From NCBI RefSeq assembly GCF_051020975.1, contig NC_135042.1:2999888-3063887 (forward strand): a stretch of DNA of 64,000 nucleotides, read 5' to 3'. Shown in pieces: positions 36,517-48,175 of the stretch. Within the stretch, counting starts at the first letter, position 1. The number at the start of each line of letters is the position of its first letter. The DNA is from Osmia lignaria lignaria. Lineage: Eukaryota > Arthropoda > Insecta > Hymenoptera > Megachilidae. The position numbers and the translations under genes are program-made. The notes beneath the pieces are model-generated. The model did not search any database. It had not been told where the DNA came from and worked only from the letters and a program-made list of their open reading frames with translations.

Positions 36517-36686
36517 TATATAATTTTGCAACGAAAGGGTTTCATATATTAGTAGAATAATCTTTAAAGGAGCAGTGTAAAATTTAGAAAATGAAAATAA
36601 TTTGAAATACAAAACTAAATTAAAATTGGGGTTCTCTCCATGGTCCGCCGTCTGAGGGTTAAGTATTGCAAATGACGTCTATTTAC

Positions 36687-36935
36687 TTATAAACGTGTAT
36701 TTCTTCTTTTCTTAATATTATGACGTGCATCAGACAATACTGTTGCATCTACCAACTGACAAGCATTCTGTAATCCAGTTTGCATATCTTCTTTTGCGGT
36801 AAGTGAAGTTTCCATTAATTTATGCTTCAAATACATGTTTACAACTAAATGGTCATCATATTCAATATTTATTAAAATGTATTTTGTGACAAAATACCTT
36901 AGCTTTAATTGTCCTTTGAGGCCTCTGCGTATTCG
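36687..36935 (-). pseudogene. C-terminal ORF relic of the outer transposon
   Basis: On the minus strand an 83-codon open frame without an early ATG ends in TAA at 36687-36689. It translates as ...INIEYDDHLVVNMYLKHKL... and ends ARHNIKKRRNTRL. The balanced composition and basic end look protein-coding, and its place inside a TIR element suggests the end of its transposase. I cannot assign a superfamily from this piece. The piggyBac-type element inserted 25 bp beyond the stop codon. Confidence 0.45.
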
Positions 36936-37204
36936 CTATTTGAATATTTCCTTTGTCATGTATTGTTAACTATGAGAAATATTAAAAATTGAGTGTTACC
37001 CAGCTTAATAAAAGCTATTTAAATAAAAAAAAATTAGTATAGCATCCTATACTTAATTTGACCCCATGGTAGCCATTCAGAAAATTTTTTGTACACCACA
37101 TAATCAGAAACGTCCTACCATTTAATTTAAGAAAGGAATTAGGCCTATAGCTGCTATAGTTTCTGATATAGTAATTTGTAATACCTTATCTGATTTATCC
37201 TGTA

Positions 37205-40200
37205 GGTTCATTGATTAGTTAAAATAATTAATAGTTCATTGCTTTAACTTGTCCTCCGTCTACGTGGAGTTCATTCCACCAAGAAGCTCATGCATTTTGA
37301 TATACGATTTTCTCCCGACTTTCTCGCGAATTTTTCTACCAGTTTCACTAGATTCTTGGAAACTGTATCTAGAATACCGTATGAGAATCGATCGGTTTCG
37401 AAAGTCGACCTGGTTTGACTCGCGACTATTTCCCACGCGATCGGACGATTACACTTGCAAAAAAATGCAATGAGAATTTGTCTGTGCGGAGCAAACATTT
37501 GGTTTGTGAAATGAATAGGCTAAAAGAAAACATGATTTAGCATTGAGAGAAAAAAGGGGCCCGTGAAACGAGGAACAGAAGAGCTTAAATCAAAGAAGGA
37601 TACTTGGAAAAAAAACTTGGTCCCTGGTTGCACGCGTCAGGAGAGACGTCCTTACGCGTCCTATTGAAGCGAAGAAATAAAAAGGAAGCCGAAGAAGGCA
37701 CGAGCGACGCGACAACACGTGTGGCGACGCCAACCTCTTCTAGGTTTCCATGCTGGAAATGAGAAAAGAAACGTTTCGCTTTTGCTGGAATTCGAAATTC
37801 GATTTTCCAGCCTTATCGAGTGTCAACTTCTTTAATTTGAAATTATATATCTAATCAATCTGATAGCTACTTATTTTTGCACCGAACATCCTCGAAGCTC
37901 ACGCGCTACAAAAACTTGGACAGCCGTCCAATTAACACCTTCCCACTTTCGTCCCTGCCATTTCTTTTTATCCAACGACACCGGTGGCCCGTTTTCACTC
38001 AAAAGCTAAACAAACGTTTGGTGGCCAACGGGTCGTCATTCTTCGCCATTCTACTCTCTCTTCTTTTAGCCCGACGGAAACATAATGAGGATACGAGAAT
38101 AGTCTTTGGAAAATGCGAGTAGAGGAGAAGAGGTGGGGTGAAGTGGAGTTAAGGGGCGAGAGGTGACTGACAAACGTTCCTAATGAGAGGAGAATATCGT
38201 TCACGATGATGAAAATTCGGAGATGAACTAGGTAACGAGTTGGAATAAGGATTTTCATGTTTTAATTGCCGCCTTTACGCTGAGATTAACCCTTTGCACC
38301 CTTAGACACAAAGGAACGTTGTATCAGCTTTAAATTCTATTATTACACCACTGTTTGAAATATTTTTATTTCTACAACGAAGAAAGAAAATGAACCGCCG
38401 CTCAATTTTCACACGATGGCGTCGCTAATTAAGATTCACGCCGCTCTGAAATTCTCTTGCCACTCTTCGAGGGTGGAAAAGAAAAAAAGATGATGAAAAA
38501 ATTACTTTAAAGTCAGGATACGCTTTGGGTTCTATTTAAATCGTGAAGTACACATAGCGAGGGTAGAACCTTCCCTTCTGTATTTTCTCACAATTTTTCT
38601 TCCCGCTGTGACAAATCTGTGAAAAAATCCGGAACGACGTAAAAGAGACGGAACTAAATTTTCCAAGTTCTCCTGAGAATCTTTTATCTCTTTCTAAACA
38701 AACTTTATAGGTATTTCAATTGCTGAGTTTTTGAAAAGAATTTGAAAATCTTCTTGACATTGCTCGACAGATTGAAACAATTTATCAATTAATAAGTTTC
38801 AGCTATTTCGGTGGCAGTTTGCAAAAAAGCGCATGACGAGGGTACCGACGAGGAACAGGCCCTTTCCTAGAATTGGTCTCTGTCTAAATTCAAACCTGAA
38901 GGGCAGACGGGACAAGGTTTCGAGCAGATAAACCGTCTAGCGGGTAGTTTCGCGACATTAACGTCGTTTCCTTTTTTCTTTCAGAACCCGCCAGAGTAGA
39001 GAAGGTACGAATATGAAATAGGGTAGAAATATGAGATACTAAGGTTTTAACCCGTATGTAGTATTAACACTATTAACAATGATTGTATATCAAGTATTAT
39101 CACGGGTACAATACTCCCCCATAACAACCATTCTTGATAAGTATCATTGTTTTGTTTAACAAACATTTTAACTTTTAGCCGTAATAGAAAGTTACTACGT
39201 CTGTTTCGTAAAGTGAAATTTATTTTGGTTTAATTTGTGAATTTTAAAAAAGCAAAAGGGGTAAGTTATACTATAATAATTATAGTATTAGTACGTCAAA
39301 GGATATTTAAAGTATTTGTGTTTTAATTATGATAAATAATTATAAATAGCAATTGGTAGCAATATAAGACATGCTTATATTACTATTACATTTTTTAATT
39401 TATTACTAAATAATAAAATGAACATATCTGCGATGTGCTATTTTGCGATAAAAAATTTTCAAAAGTTTCTGAAAGGGAATTGTGGATTTAATGCCTATCA
39501 CGCTGTTATGTATAATTTATCATTATTAATGTTCTATCTTAGTTTTACAACTTTATTTTTCTGAAAAGTAACATTGTCTCATATTACTACCCGAATTTCT
39601 ATTAGGCCAAATTTGAAAAAGAGAAAAAACAGAAGATAGGTAATGTCTATAATATTTATATTTATACAGCACGTTCCGTATGAAATTCCACAAATTTCTC
39701 GGTTTGATTTTTCTATTTATGTCTATTCTGAGACTCTCTACATCGAAAAATAAAATATTCATACTTTCTTCTCCATTACTATTGTATAAATGACGGAGGT
39801 TTTTGAAAAAGAGGAAGAGGGTAAACTCTCGAAAACGCATGCCATCGGGCGAAATGCAAATAGATTAGCGGTAAAACGGGCACGGCGGAGAAAATAATTA
39901 AAAAGGTCTGGAACGGGCTGTGAATGCGTGTACGCACCTTTCGTGGAGCACGTGTTCAAGTGGAGCACGTGCTGGACGCTGATTTACGCGAACGCGAATT
40001 TAGCTATGCCCTCGTGCTTGCTATTTTGCTGTACCATGGCGTGCCTGTTCACGGAAAGGGAGCTGTGTTTTCAACCAGTTATTTGGTTACTTTGCTTCGG
40101 GATTACTAGGCTGAACGTTTGGAACGTGCAATTGGTTGGAATGCTAGGGATATTTTAAGATTAGAACGTAATACCAACATGTTGGTAATGATGCAAGTTG

Positions 40201-42039
40201 GAACATGGAATTTATTATGGTACTGGTAATATTAAGGACTTGGATAGGTTAGGTGTTAAATAATATGTTTGTATAGTAAAATAGTTCTAAGAAGGATCGA
40301 AGTTCCACTCGAGACAAAGGGACTGGAACCAAAATACCGTGCGTCGCCGACCTTCTGGACGGATCCTCGGTATCTATAGGGGAGCATGTTGTTGCGAAGT
40401 TTCACTTCGAAAAGCACCTATGTAAATCATTGGCAATTCGGATCGTCTGAACCGAAAGCAAACATCCGTAAACATCGAGTAAATCATCGATCGAACGATT
40501 GGTGGATCGTTAAGAGTTAAGGCGAAGAGTATCGATGGATCCGCTGATCGATAGGAGGATTTCATGGGCGAACCATTCGACACGCGCCTTCGAACGCGTT
40601 CCGCGTGTGCACACCATAAACCGGTCCAATGATTTACGGGACAGCGGATTTAGACCGGTGGCAGCGTTCGTTCGCCGTGATCCAACCAACGATACGGTGT
40701 TCTTTAAATAAAACGGCACGAGGCTTTTGGGATCAGCTGCCATGGGTATCGAGCCTGTATGCTGCTCGGATATCGGTATTTGCGGTTCTTGCTCACGTTC
40801 TGGTGACATACGGTTAGACCTGTTTCGACCCAACGTTATGTGACTACTGCTCATTGTTGCTGATGGCTACTCCTCATTTCTAATGCCTCTTTTTTGTAAT
40901 AATAATCAGTAATTTAAACAGATCACGAAGCGAGATACGATTTAAATCAATGATTCTGGTTGGTTAGTAATTTCCAGAACGAATCAGTTGGTTCCAGGAT
41001 ATCCCACTGCGTGTACCCTCCTTCTTGGACGAGGTATGAGCAATCATCAGTATCCCAGGAAGGACACAGTCTTCGTGTCCGCGTTTACGGATCATCGTTG
41101 ACCGATCTTATTGCCGTCATTATTTTCAAAGTAATTTAAAACAAGCTATACCTCGTAGGAAAGAAAATTACCTCGCATTGATGAAGATCCTTCGATTTCC
41201 AGGAAATCGACGCTAGAGAAACAAGGCTTTATTGCTCGACGTCTTACAGGATGTCTTTATTGTATCGCTCCAGGTGGGAAGCTACGTCGGATGAAACCGG
41301 CTCTCAAAGTGATTCCAGATTGATCCTGAGATATGCTTTTTTGGGTGTGGCGGATTTTGACACTGTACGATCAATGATTCGCGAGACGATTTCGTTCGAT
41401 GAAATGTCAGCTCGCTGGGAACTGCGTTGACATTGGCAATTTTATATTTCAAAATTGATATATGTAGGGGAAAGGGGGGCGAAAGTATTATTGTAGATAA
41501 CTCAAAATCTATTACAGCTACTATCGCAAAGGGACATACAATGCGGAATTACAATTAAAGTACACACAAATATGTTCTAACGATACACACTCGATTTGAA
41601 ATATTAATTATTTTAATTTCTAAAATTATTTTTTACGAATTTAAAAGTTGTAGATAGGCAATTAATATTAATTAATTCAAATTAAATTAATTAAGAATTA
41701 ATTAAAAAATGAATATGCCTTGAAGATAAATACGCAATTGTGGTTAAAAAAGAACTGTTTACGGAATCTGAAATAAATTATTATAAATTTTTCATAATAT
41801 GATTTAATTTTTTCTCCTTTTTTTGTATACAATCACATATGTAACTTCAGTATTTTACATATTAACTTACATAAACTATGTTTCAAATTAATACTACATC
41901 GAAGATAATATTATTATTAAAAAATATGTTGTGGACAACGTGTTTATTCTTTATTTAGTAATTCAACATTTAAGTTATAAAGAAAATTAAATTTCTGCAT
42001 TATTTAAATTTCCCAATTAAAATGATATCAATTTATATA
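37205..42039. other. Long stretch without recognisable gene
   Basis: Base composition is GC-richer than in the first 30 kb, especially 37.5-41.4 kb. Scattered ORFs of 60-115 codons on both strands (e.g. 39928-40158 +, 40510-40854 -) lack domains and splice context. A TTTTCTTTCAG acceptor-like site occurs at about 38975 without a convincing exon. It could be intergenic, or a large intron or 5' region of a gene extending elsewhere. Confidence 0.45.
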
Positions 42040-42240
42040 CAGTGTGTCCCGCGTAACTGGAAACACTCCAATATTTCCTAAATTATTAAAGATACAGGAA
42101 ATTGCTTTGGTGGTCATTGCATGGTAAGAGAGGGCAACATCTTGACGTAGACAAATTTTTTTTTAGACGTTTTGATATGTGTCACAATGTATTAGGTAGT
42201 GAACTAAATGACATCTGACATCCTACAGTAACTTCTTCTT
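42040..42240. mobile_element. Single TIR end, CAGTGTGTCCCGCGTAACTGG type
   Basis: TATATA-CAGTGTGTCCCGCG at about 42034-42053 matches the terminus style of the CAGGGTGTCCC group. No right-hand partner was found, so the length is a guess. Confidence 0.4.
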
Positions 42241-43704
42241 TGTGTTTTAAAATTGTAATATAAATATTCCTTATGCAAGTAAGTGCTTATCCTATCTTTT
42301 AATCTTTCATTTGACTCTTCTGAGTGTAATAGTGATAGTTAACACTTTTAAGCGCCCCTTTAGTGAAAATTTGTAATGTAAATCCAAACGCATGATCGAG
42401 AACAATTGTAACGATTTGTTTATATGAAATCCTACAATACGAACAAACAAAATGAAAAATAGGTTCAATGTAGCCAATATAAAAATTGGGCGTATGAAGC
42501 CAAAACGTTCATTATATTTTCTGTAATTGCGATACTCAATAATTCACTACAAATTTTACCTTTTTCCATTTATTATTATAATTTATATTAATAAATATTT
42601 TAATTTTGTAAAGACAGATTTGTATTAGTTACGGTTTCATGCAGTGTTACAACCGATCATCCGTTAGGGATGATTGTAACACTTTCCCCGGTCTCCATTT
42701 TTTATTAATAATTTGAATATTACTTGTTATAAAGCGAAATTGCTGTAACTTATTAACGTCAAATAACTATGTAATATTTTGGTACGAACATTTTTGTTGT
42801 AAGTGTAATAATTTTTGCGTAATCGTAATTTAAAGTCAAATTGTTACTTTTGTCCCCGTTCTCCACCATACAATGGATAATTTTTACCACTAAATGTAAT
42901 CGTCTGCATCATTTTTTTACTTAGATCTTTAATTTCTCAAAATTTCCTCATATTTTTCATCAAAAATAATCTGCATAGTCGAAAATTGAACTTGTTATTT
43001 GTATGTAAGGGGCGAATGATGCACAATTACGATCCCCCTTCAGTGTGAGATTTCGAAATCTTTTGACTCGCATATCGATACTATTACGGATGGTGGTTGT
43101 TATTTTCTTTTCAGACACCTGAGATTTTCTTAAAGACTGTACGATATCAAATCCCTTCGCATAACTGAGTGAAGGCTAAAGCCCGCAGAACAGAGCGCAA
43201 AGTACAAAGAGCAAAGAGAAAGCATTGGAACGTCTGGAAAGAAGGAAAAGATAAATTTGGCCAGGAATCAAGCGTCTGCGGTGGATGGTCCGGCTTCTTA
43301 TTATATTCCGGCAAGGTTCGTTAGGGTGTGCAACAGTTGTTGCAGGAGAGAAAGCGTAACAGCGTGGCCAGACGATGACACACGCAGCTCGCGAGCGTTG
43401 CATTTAGAGTCGCTTAGTGTCGTCTATTTCAGATGGCGGTGAACGTTACGAGGCAACTCGGACATCGTGGTTCGACCGCGAACCCCGCTCGACGGACCAT
43501 CCTAGACTATAAATTCCGCGGTTCACTGGCCCTACAACTACGCTCGTTCCTCCATGCTTGGATTCCATCAACTCTCCTAAGGCCTCGCCGATGTATTATC
43601 GTACGTTACACCAACTATTATTGTCGGCTGACCATCTTTCCACGAGGTGTAGGTACTGGCTTTCGCTCTTGGAAAAAGCCTTCCAAAGGAATCGTTCAAA
43701 CATA
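42241..43704. other. Spacer without recognisable gene
   Basis: A 110-codon ORF (43433-43765) begins right after CTATTTCAG and starts MAVNVTRQLGHRG. It runs into the TIR element at 43705 and shows no domain, so I do not call it. Confidence 0.4.
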
Positions 43705-44174
43705 CAAGGTGTCCCACGAAATTGGGACAAATTCTAGCCTTAGTTTTTTTGGTAATCACCAATAGCTGGTCTTTTATTTATCTTCAACTGTTTCTCGGCT
43801 TTCTGTCAGAAAAGAAATCGTGTTGGCTGTATTTCCGAATGGCCCCACCAAAATTTAGAACTCAGGTTCGGTATATAACCTAAATTGACTACAAGAAACC
43901 GATTAAAGTTGGTTTCAGAGCTGGGTGTCTTACCGTTTTCGAGATATCGTGGTAAGGTTAGGTTAGATTAGGTTAGATTCTGTGGATGCGTAGTATTGAA
44001 TAGCGCATACGTAGTCCCAAAATTGTACAAAATTGTACCACGATATCTCAAAAACGGTAAGACATCCAGCTCTGAAACCAGTTTTAATCAGTTTCTGGTA
44101 GCCAATTTAAGTTATATACCGAACTTGAGTTCTCAATTTTAGTGAGGCCATTCGGAAACTTATATTTCGTGTCA
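43705..44174. mobile_element. Foldback TIR element with ~120-bp inner arms
   Basis: The outer ends (CAAGGTGTCCCACGAAAT and ATTTCGTGTCACG, each next to TA) are imperfectly inverted. Inside, 43831-43950 and 44038-44159 are inverted copies (TTCCGAATGGCC... to ...GATATCGTGG). The loop holds a TTAGGTTAG-like run (43953-43980). The element is 470 bp with no coding capacity. Confidence 0.7.
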
Positions 44175-47100
44175 CGTATAATATCGTATCTTTTTCTCTC
44201 ACTAACCTTTCGATCTATGGACAGGCACGTCACCGGTCGAAAAACAACAGAACCGGGAACGAAAACAGCGGTGCACCGGTGTTATAGTTGGTCCCTCGAT
44301 GATACGCAAATAGCATCAGCGGAGGAGACGTCCAACTGTCTAGTGCATCCGCAAAAATAGGATTCAGTCGTGTTTGTTGCGTGTATCGTCGGCTGTTACG
44401 TAGTCGAAAGCACCGAAAATCGAGGCTATCTTGCGTCTCGCGGTGGTTTGTTTTCAATGCACCTTAGAATCCGCTAGGTTTTTGCTGAATTTACTCTAGA
44501 TAACTTCCCTTCGATCAACGGAACCGTTAACAAAGCGGAACAGAGCGGAACGAATCTCTGTGGCAACAGCAAGAAGCGCAAACCGCGATCTTCCTGAAAG
44601 GAAAGATGACCAAAACGATTCTTTCTTGCCTGTCCATTATTTCTATCCCCGTCTTCTGAAATCGTGTCCAGCGACAGGCATTTAGATAAATCACAGGAAA
44701 CGCGTAGAAAAATGTTCGACGCGGAATCGAGTGATCGGTAGAAAAGCATCGATCCTCGGAACGTTTTTTGCCTCTCGATCGCACATCGAGCCTCGTTCCA
44801 CTGCGATTGCAATCCTTTTTTCTCTTCGTGGAATCTAATACTTTTGTTCAGAGGGGAAGAAAGGAACAAGCGGTGACTGTTTCTGGAACATGGGGTATCT
44901 TCGTTTGTGTTAGAACCGGAAACTTTGAGAGACCGGGAGAAGTTATGAGATCGTTCGGTTTAATCGTTGATGTTCTTAGGAGACAGAACAAGGTGACTCG
45001 ATCCGCTCGCTGTTCATTCATAGTCCGCTTCCCTTCCATTTAACTGTAATACGCTTTGCAAGTTCCCCCAATAGCATTCCGTCCGCTTCTCATCCGCTTC
45101 AGCATTTTTCCAGGGTTTATGGATCAGCCTGTAGACGGCATGGTAGCGAACTCGAGGATATCGCGATGACCGCGTTTCACGTTGTAATATCCGAGTGGTA
45201 ACAAAGCGAAGACACAGAGGCTGTTGTTAGTACACGGTGCAGCGGACGGAACATTAACAGGAAGTGGTTGGCCACGTGAGTCGACGTCTTTAAGCATTAG
45301 CGACGGCGCTTGTCTTACGTGATTCAATTGCTTATTACACAGTAGCCAGCCACTATTTCCTTGGAATATTGATCCGGTAATGCCCCGTGCATCGATTAAC
45401 ACGCTCGATGAGGCAGCTTTTTCTATTCGCGCGATACGAGACAAATATGTCCGGTGGAGTATCTAAAGATGGAAACCATCCAACGACGATCGCCCTCCGA
45501 AAAAACTAGCGAGCGGTTCGGGTTCAGGCAAGGCTAGTTTGCATTATTCGGGGCGATAAATGCCACCCGCGTGTCGTTGGACATGGCACTCGTGTCGTTT
45601 ACACGACAAACGCAAACACAGACGGCAAAAAAACGGTCGCTCGTAAAGCGACACCCATCTGGGCTCGCTCGTTGCCTCTCGATGTTGTTCTTTCAGTGAA
45701 CGGGGTGGAGAAGATTCGTACCAGCTCGCGATCTTCACTCAATTTTTACCTGAAACGCTTCCATTTCTTGATCGTTATCGAACAATTAAAATTTCGCTAA
45801 TGCATCTTCCAAACGAGAGGAAAACGAGGCGGTTCCAGAGTTAACGACGAAACTGTCTGTCTGTTCGTTGTGTTAACATGATTCTCGTTTCGAATGATCT
45901 ACGAGGATCGGGATGGATCTCGAGTATGATCGATAGCCAACGAGCAGGAGCAAAAAATACTTCGAAATCTCCTTTTAATTGGTTATGGTTTGTTAACACG
46001 TGAAGCAAGTGTTAGTCTCTACTCAAGGTTGTCCTTGAAGGCGTCCGCCAACGATCGATCTCGATCCTGTAGATCCTTTCTCAGGACTGCACCATGGTAA
46101 TTGGATTAATCCTGTCTCGAAGAGACCAACTTGTATTAAACCGATATAATGATCCCTGCTTTCTTGCATTCATTAAATGCTTCATTAATAACAATCTACA
46201 AACCGTGCAACCATGTTCTTTAATTAATTATGATTAATCGCTTCAGTGTGTACGATTTATCGATACATATGTACGGTTCTGTATGTACTTGTATCTTGAT
46301 AGGAAGTGTTAATTACGAGTAACATCGATATTTAAATCGTGTACTATTTCAGAAAATAGACTGTGGAATTTTATGCAAATATGGTGATTGTATTTTTGAT
46401 TAGATTTGATTATTTATCGTGAAACAGAAGTTGTTGATGTAGAGAAATGAAAATTTCAACGTAAAATATGCGGTACGGATTTTCAAGTAAATCCTTTATC
46501 TCTCAAGGAAATCCTTTAAACTATCCCCGTCAATAATTTGATCCGAGTATTTCGCTTCGTTCAGAACCAGTTTTTACACGGTGAAAATCTCGAGACGAGT
46601 CTACGTTGTATCAAAAAACGCGTGTCGACGATATTATCATATGAATTGTCCGGTCATGAAGACGATACCGTGAGTATCGAGCTCGTTAACAAGCTACACG
46701 GATCCGCAACACGATGTTTCGTGTTTTATTCAACAAATTTTTATTGCACCAGGTTATTTCTTCCATCGGACATCGCGTTTGCCGCCTTTTCTCTGCATTC
46801 TTCGAGTAATTGGTAATTGCATATTCGCTAAGCAGTCAGTTGGTTAGACTTATTTTTTATCCAATTTCGTATTAATCATTTGTACAGTGATTTTTATCAA
46901 ACTTTTAGCTACAAATTGATATGCCACAAGTGCTATTTTGGGACAGTTTTATGTCATGAAATGAAGTTTCCTTTTGTCATTCCGCAAATGGACCAGCGGG
47001 TCCATTAACGATAATCACGAAAACAGAAGGGTGAAAGCACCACTGTGACCATTTTCTTTTTACTTGTCCCCTGTTTGCCAGCTATTCCTGTTGCTGTGGA

Positions 47101-47607
47101 GAAATGCATGTTGGCCACAGGGAAGGTGACAGGTGCCGAGTGCTTCTATAAATTGCGATCCACGAAAGAACAAGAAAACGAGAAAACGAGAAAGGAAAAT
47201 GGCCCGCGGTGAACCGAGCTCCACGCTATCTTTAGAGGGTTGCGTTCAACAGCCCCTTCCTTCCCATTCGATTCCGTACATCGAATTTTCGCGTTAAACA
47301 AATTCCACGTTGTGTTTGTCCGCCGGTTCGCGCTGCTATTTTGTCGCGAAGGAATTCGCGACGGAACATCGAAGAGCGTTCGATTTCAGACTGGCATTCG
47401 CTCGCGCGAATTCCATCGCTAAATTTAGCGTTGGATGTCGTTTGGAATCGTAATGCACCGATAACTGGACCTGTCGAGCTGCTTCGCTTCTTGTTTCTTG
47501 CATTTCGCCAACGATTTTGACGTTGATACGCCCTTTCCGGTTGCTTCTTCCTTGGAATAGAATTTTATTGATAAAATGGAACTCGAGATGGTCAATTATG
47601 GTTTTAA
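44175..47607. other. GC-richer stretch without recognisable gene
   Basis: Antisense ORFs of 131 codons (44474-44869) and 106 codons (45124-45444) have no recognisable domain and overlap each other's frames. I see no splice-supported model or RNA gene. Confidence 0.4.
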
Positions 47608-48171
47608 CTCTTTCGGTCATGGCATCTTTATATGAGGACATACTATATAAATGGTTGACATATTATCTAAATTCGGTAAATTTTACCATTTGTAAACATT
47701 GTCCTCATATGGCCATAACCATAGATTCTATTTGACACAAAAAACACTAAACTGTGAACCGGTTTATCCGGGGTATTTTTCCCCAAAATGGCGCTTTGTA
47801 GGGGCTTTTTAGCCCCTCTTTTGCCCAACGAACATTTTGTCAATTATTTTGCATTACTTTTTTCTTTTTCGGTTGCCAACAGCACACGGTCACCCATCTT
47901 TGGCGTGAACCGTGCCCACTTAGTTTTCTGAGGATACAAGCAGAATTGTAGTTTTGGGTAGAAAAGTGCGTTTTTGAAGGTGAAAACCAAAATTTTGTTT
48001 AATCATAATGTCCTCATTTGGACAATTCGCATCTGTGTCATCCCCCCCCCCCCCGCCCGGACCTCCTTCGAGATATTTTATACAACTGAAAAATCATAAT
48101 TTCATTCAAAGAACTGCTGAGCAGAGCCTCGACTTTTTTTTCAAGAAAAAAATAAGTCGTGACCGAAAGGG
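47608..48171. mobile_element. Second piggyBac-type non-autonomous element
   Basis: CTCTTTCGGTCATGGC at the left and GTCGTGACCGAAAGGG at the right are inverted and directly flanked by TTAA (47604-47607, 48172-48175). The 564-bp body contains a poly-C run (48045-48054) but no transposase. Its ends differ from those of the element at 35092, so it is another family. Confidence 0.75.
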
Positions 48172-48175
48172 TTAA

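Larger units (their letters stand above)
35092..36658. mobile_element. piggyBac-type element with TTAA target duplication, carrying two inserts
   Basis: The element starts CCCTTGAACAGCGGAGC and ends CCGCCGTCTGAGGG, imperfect inverted ends directly flanked by TTAA on both sides (35088-35091, 36659-36662). CCC...GGG ends with TTAA duplications are diagnostic of the piggyBac superfamily. No transposase is present. Its original body is short (about 210 bp); the rest is a solo LTR and a Tigger-like element. A diverged relative lies at 21456-21620. Confidence 0.8.
34800..37202. mobile_element. Outer TA-flanked long-TIR transposon of a four-element nest
   Basis: The left end CAGGGTGAGTCAGAAAAA and right end GATTTATCCTG are flanked by TA (34798-99, 37203-04). 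Similarity continues inward for roughly 250 bp, e.g. ATAGCAGCTAT / ATAGCTGCTAT and GATTATGTGGTG / CACCACATAATC. Removing the piggyBac-type insert (35092-36658 plus one TTAA) leaves about 830 bp. A minus-strand ORF relic lies just inside the right half (36687-36935). Confidence 0.8.

Noticed and set aside
38288..38320. TTAACCCTTTGCACCC as a piggyBac-type left end
   Set aside because: No inverted GGG-TTAA partner was found within a reasonable distance.
39928..40158. 76-codon hydrophobic, Cys-rich ORF
   Set aside because: It overlaps an ORF in another frame on the same strand, and has no family resemblance or splice context.
43433..43765. 110-codon ORF directly after CTATTTCAG
   Set aside because: It runs into a TIR transposon at 43705, and no upstream exon could be matched.
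45124..45444. 106-codon antisense ORF
   Set aside because: No recognisable motif and no supporting splice sites; a similar ORF density occurs on both strands nearby.
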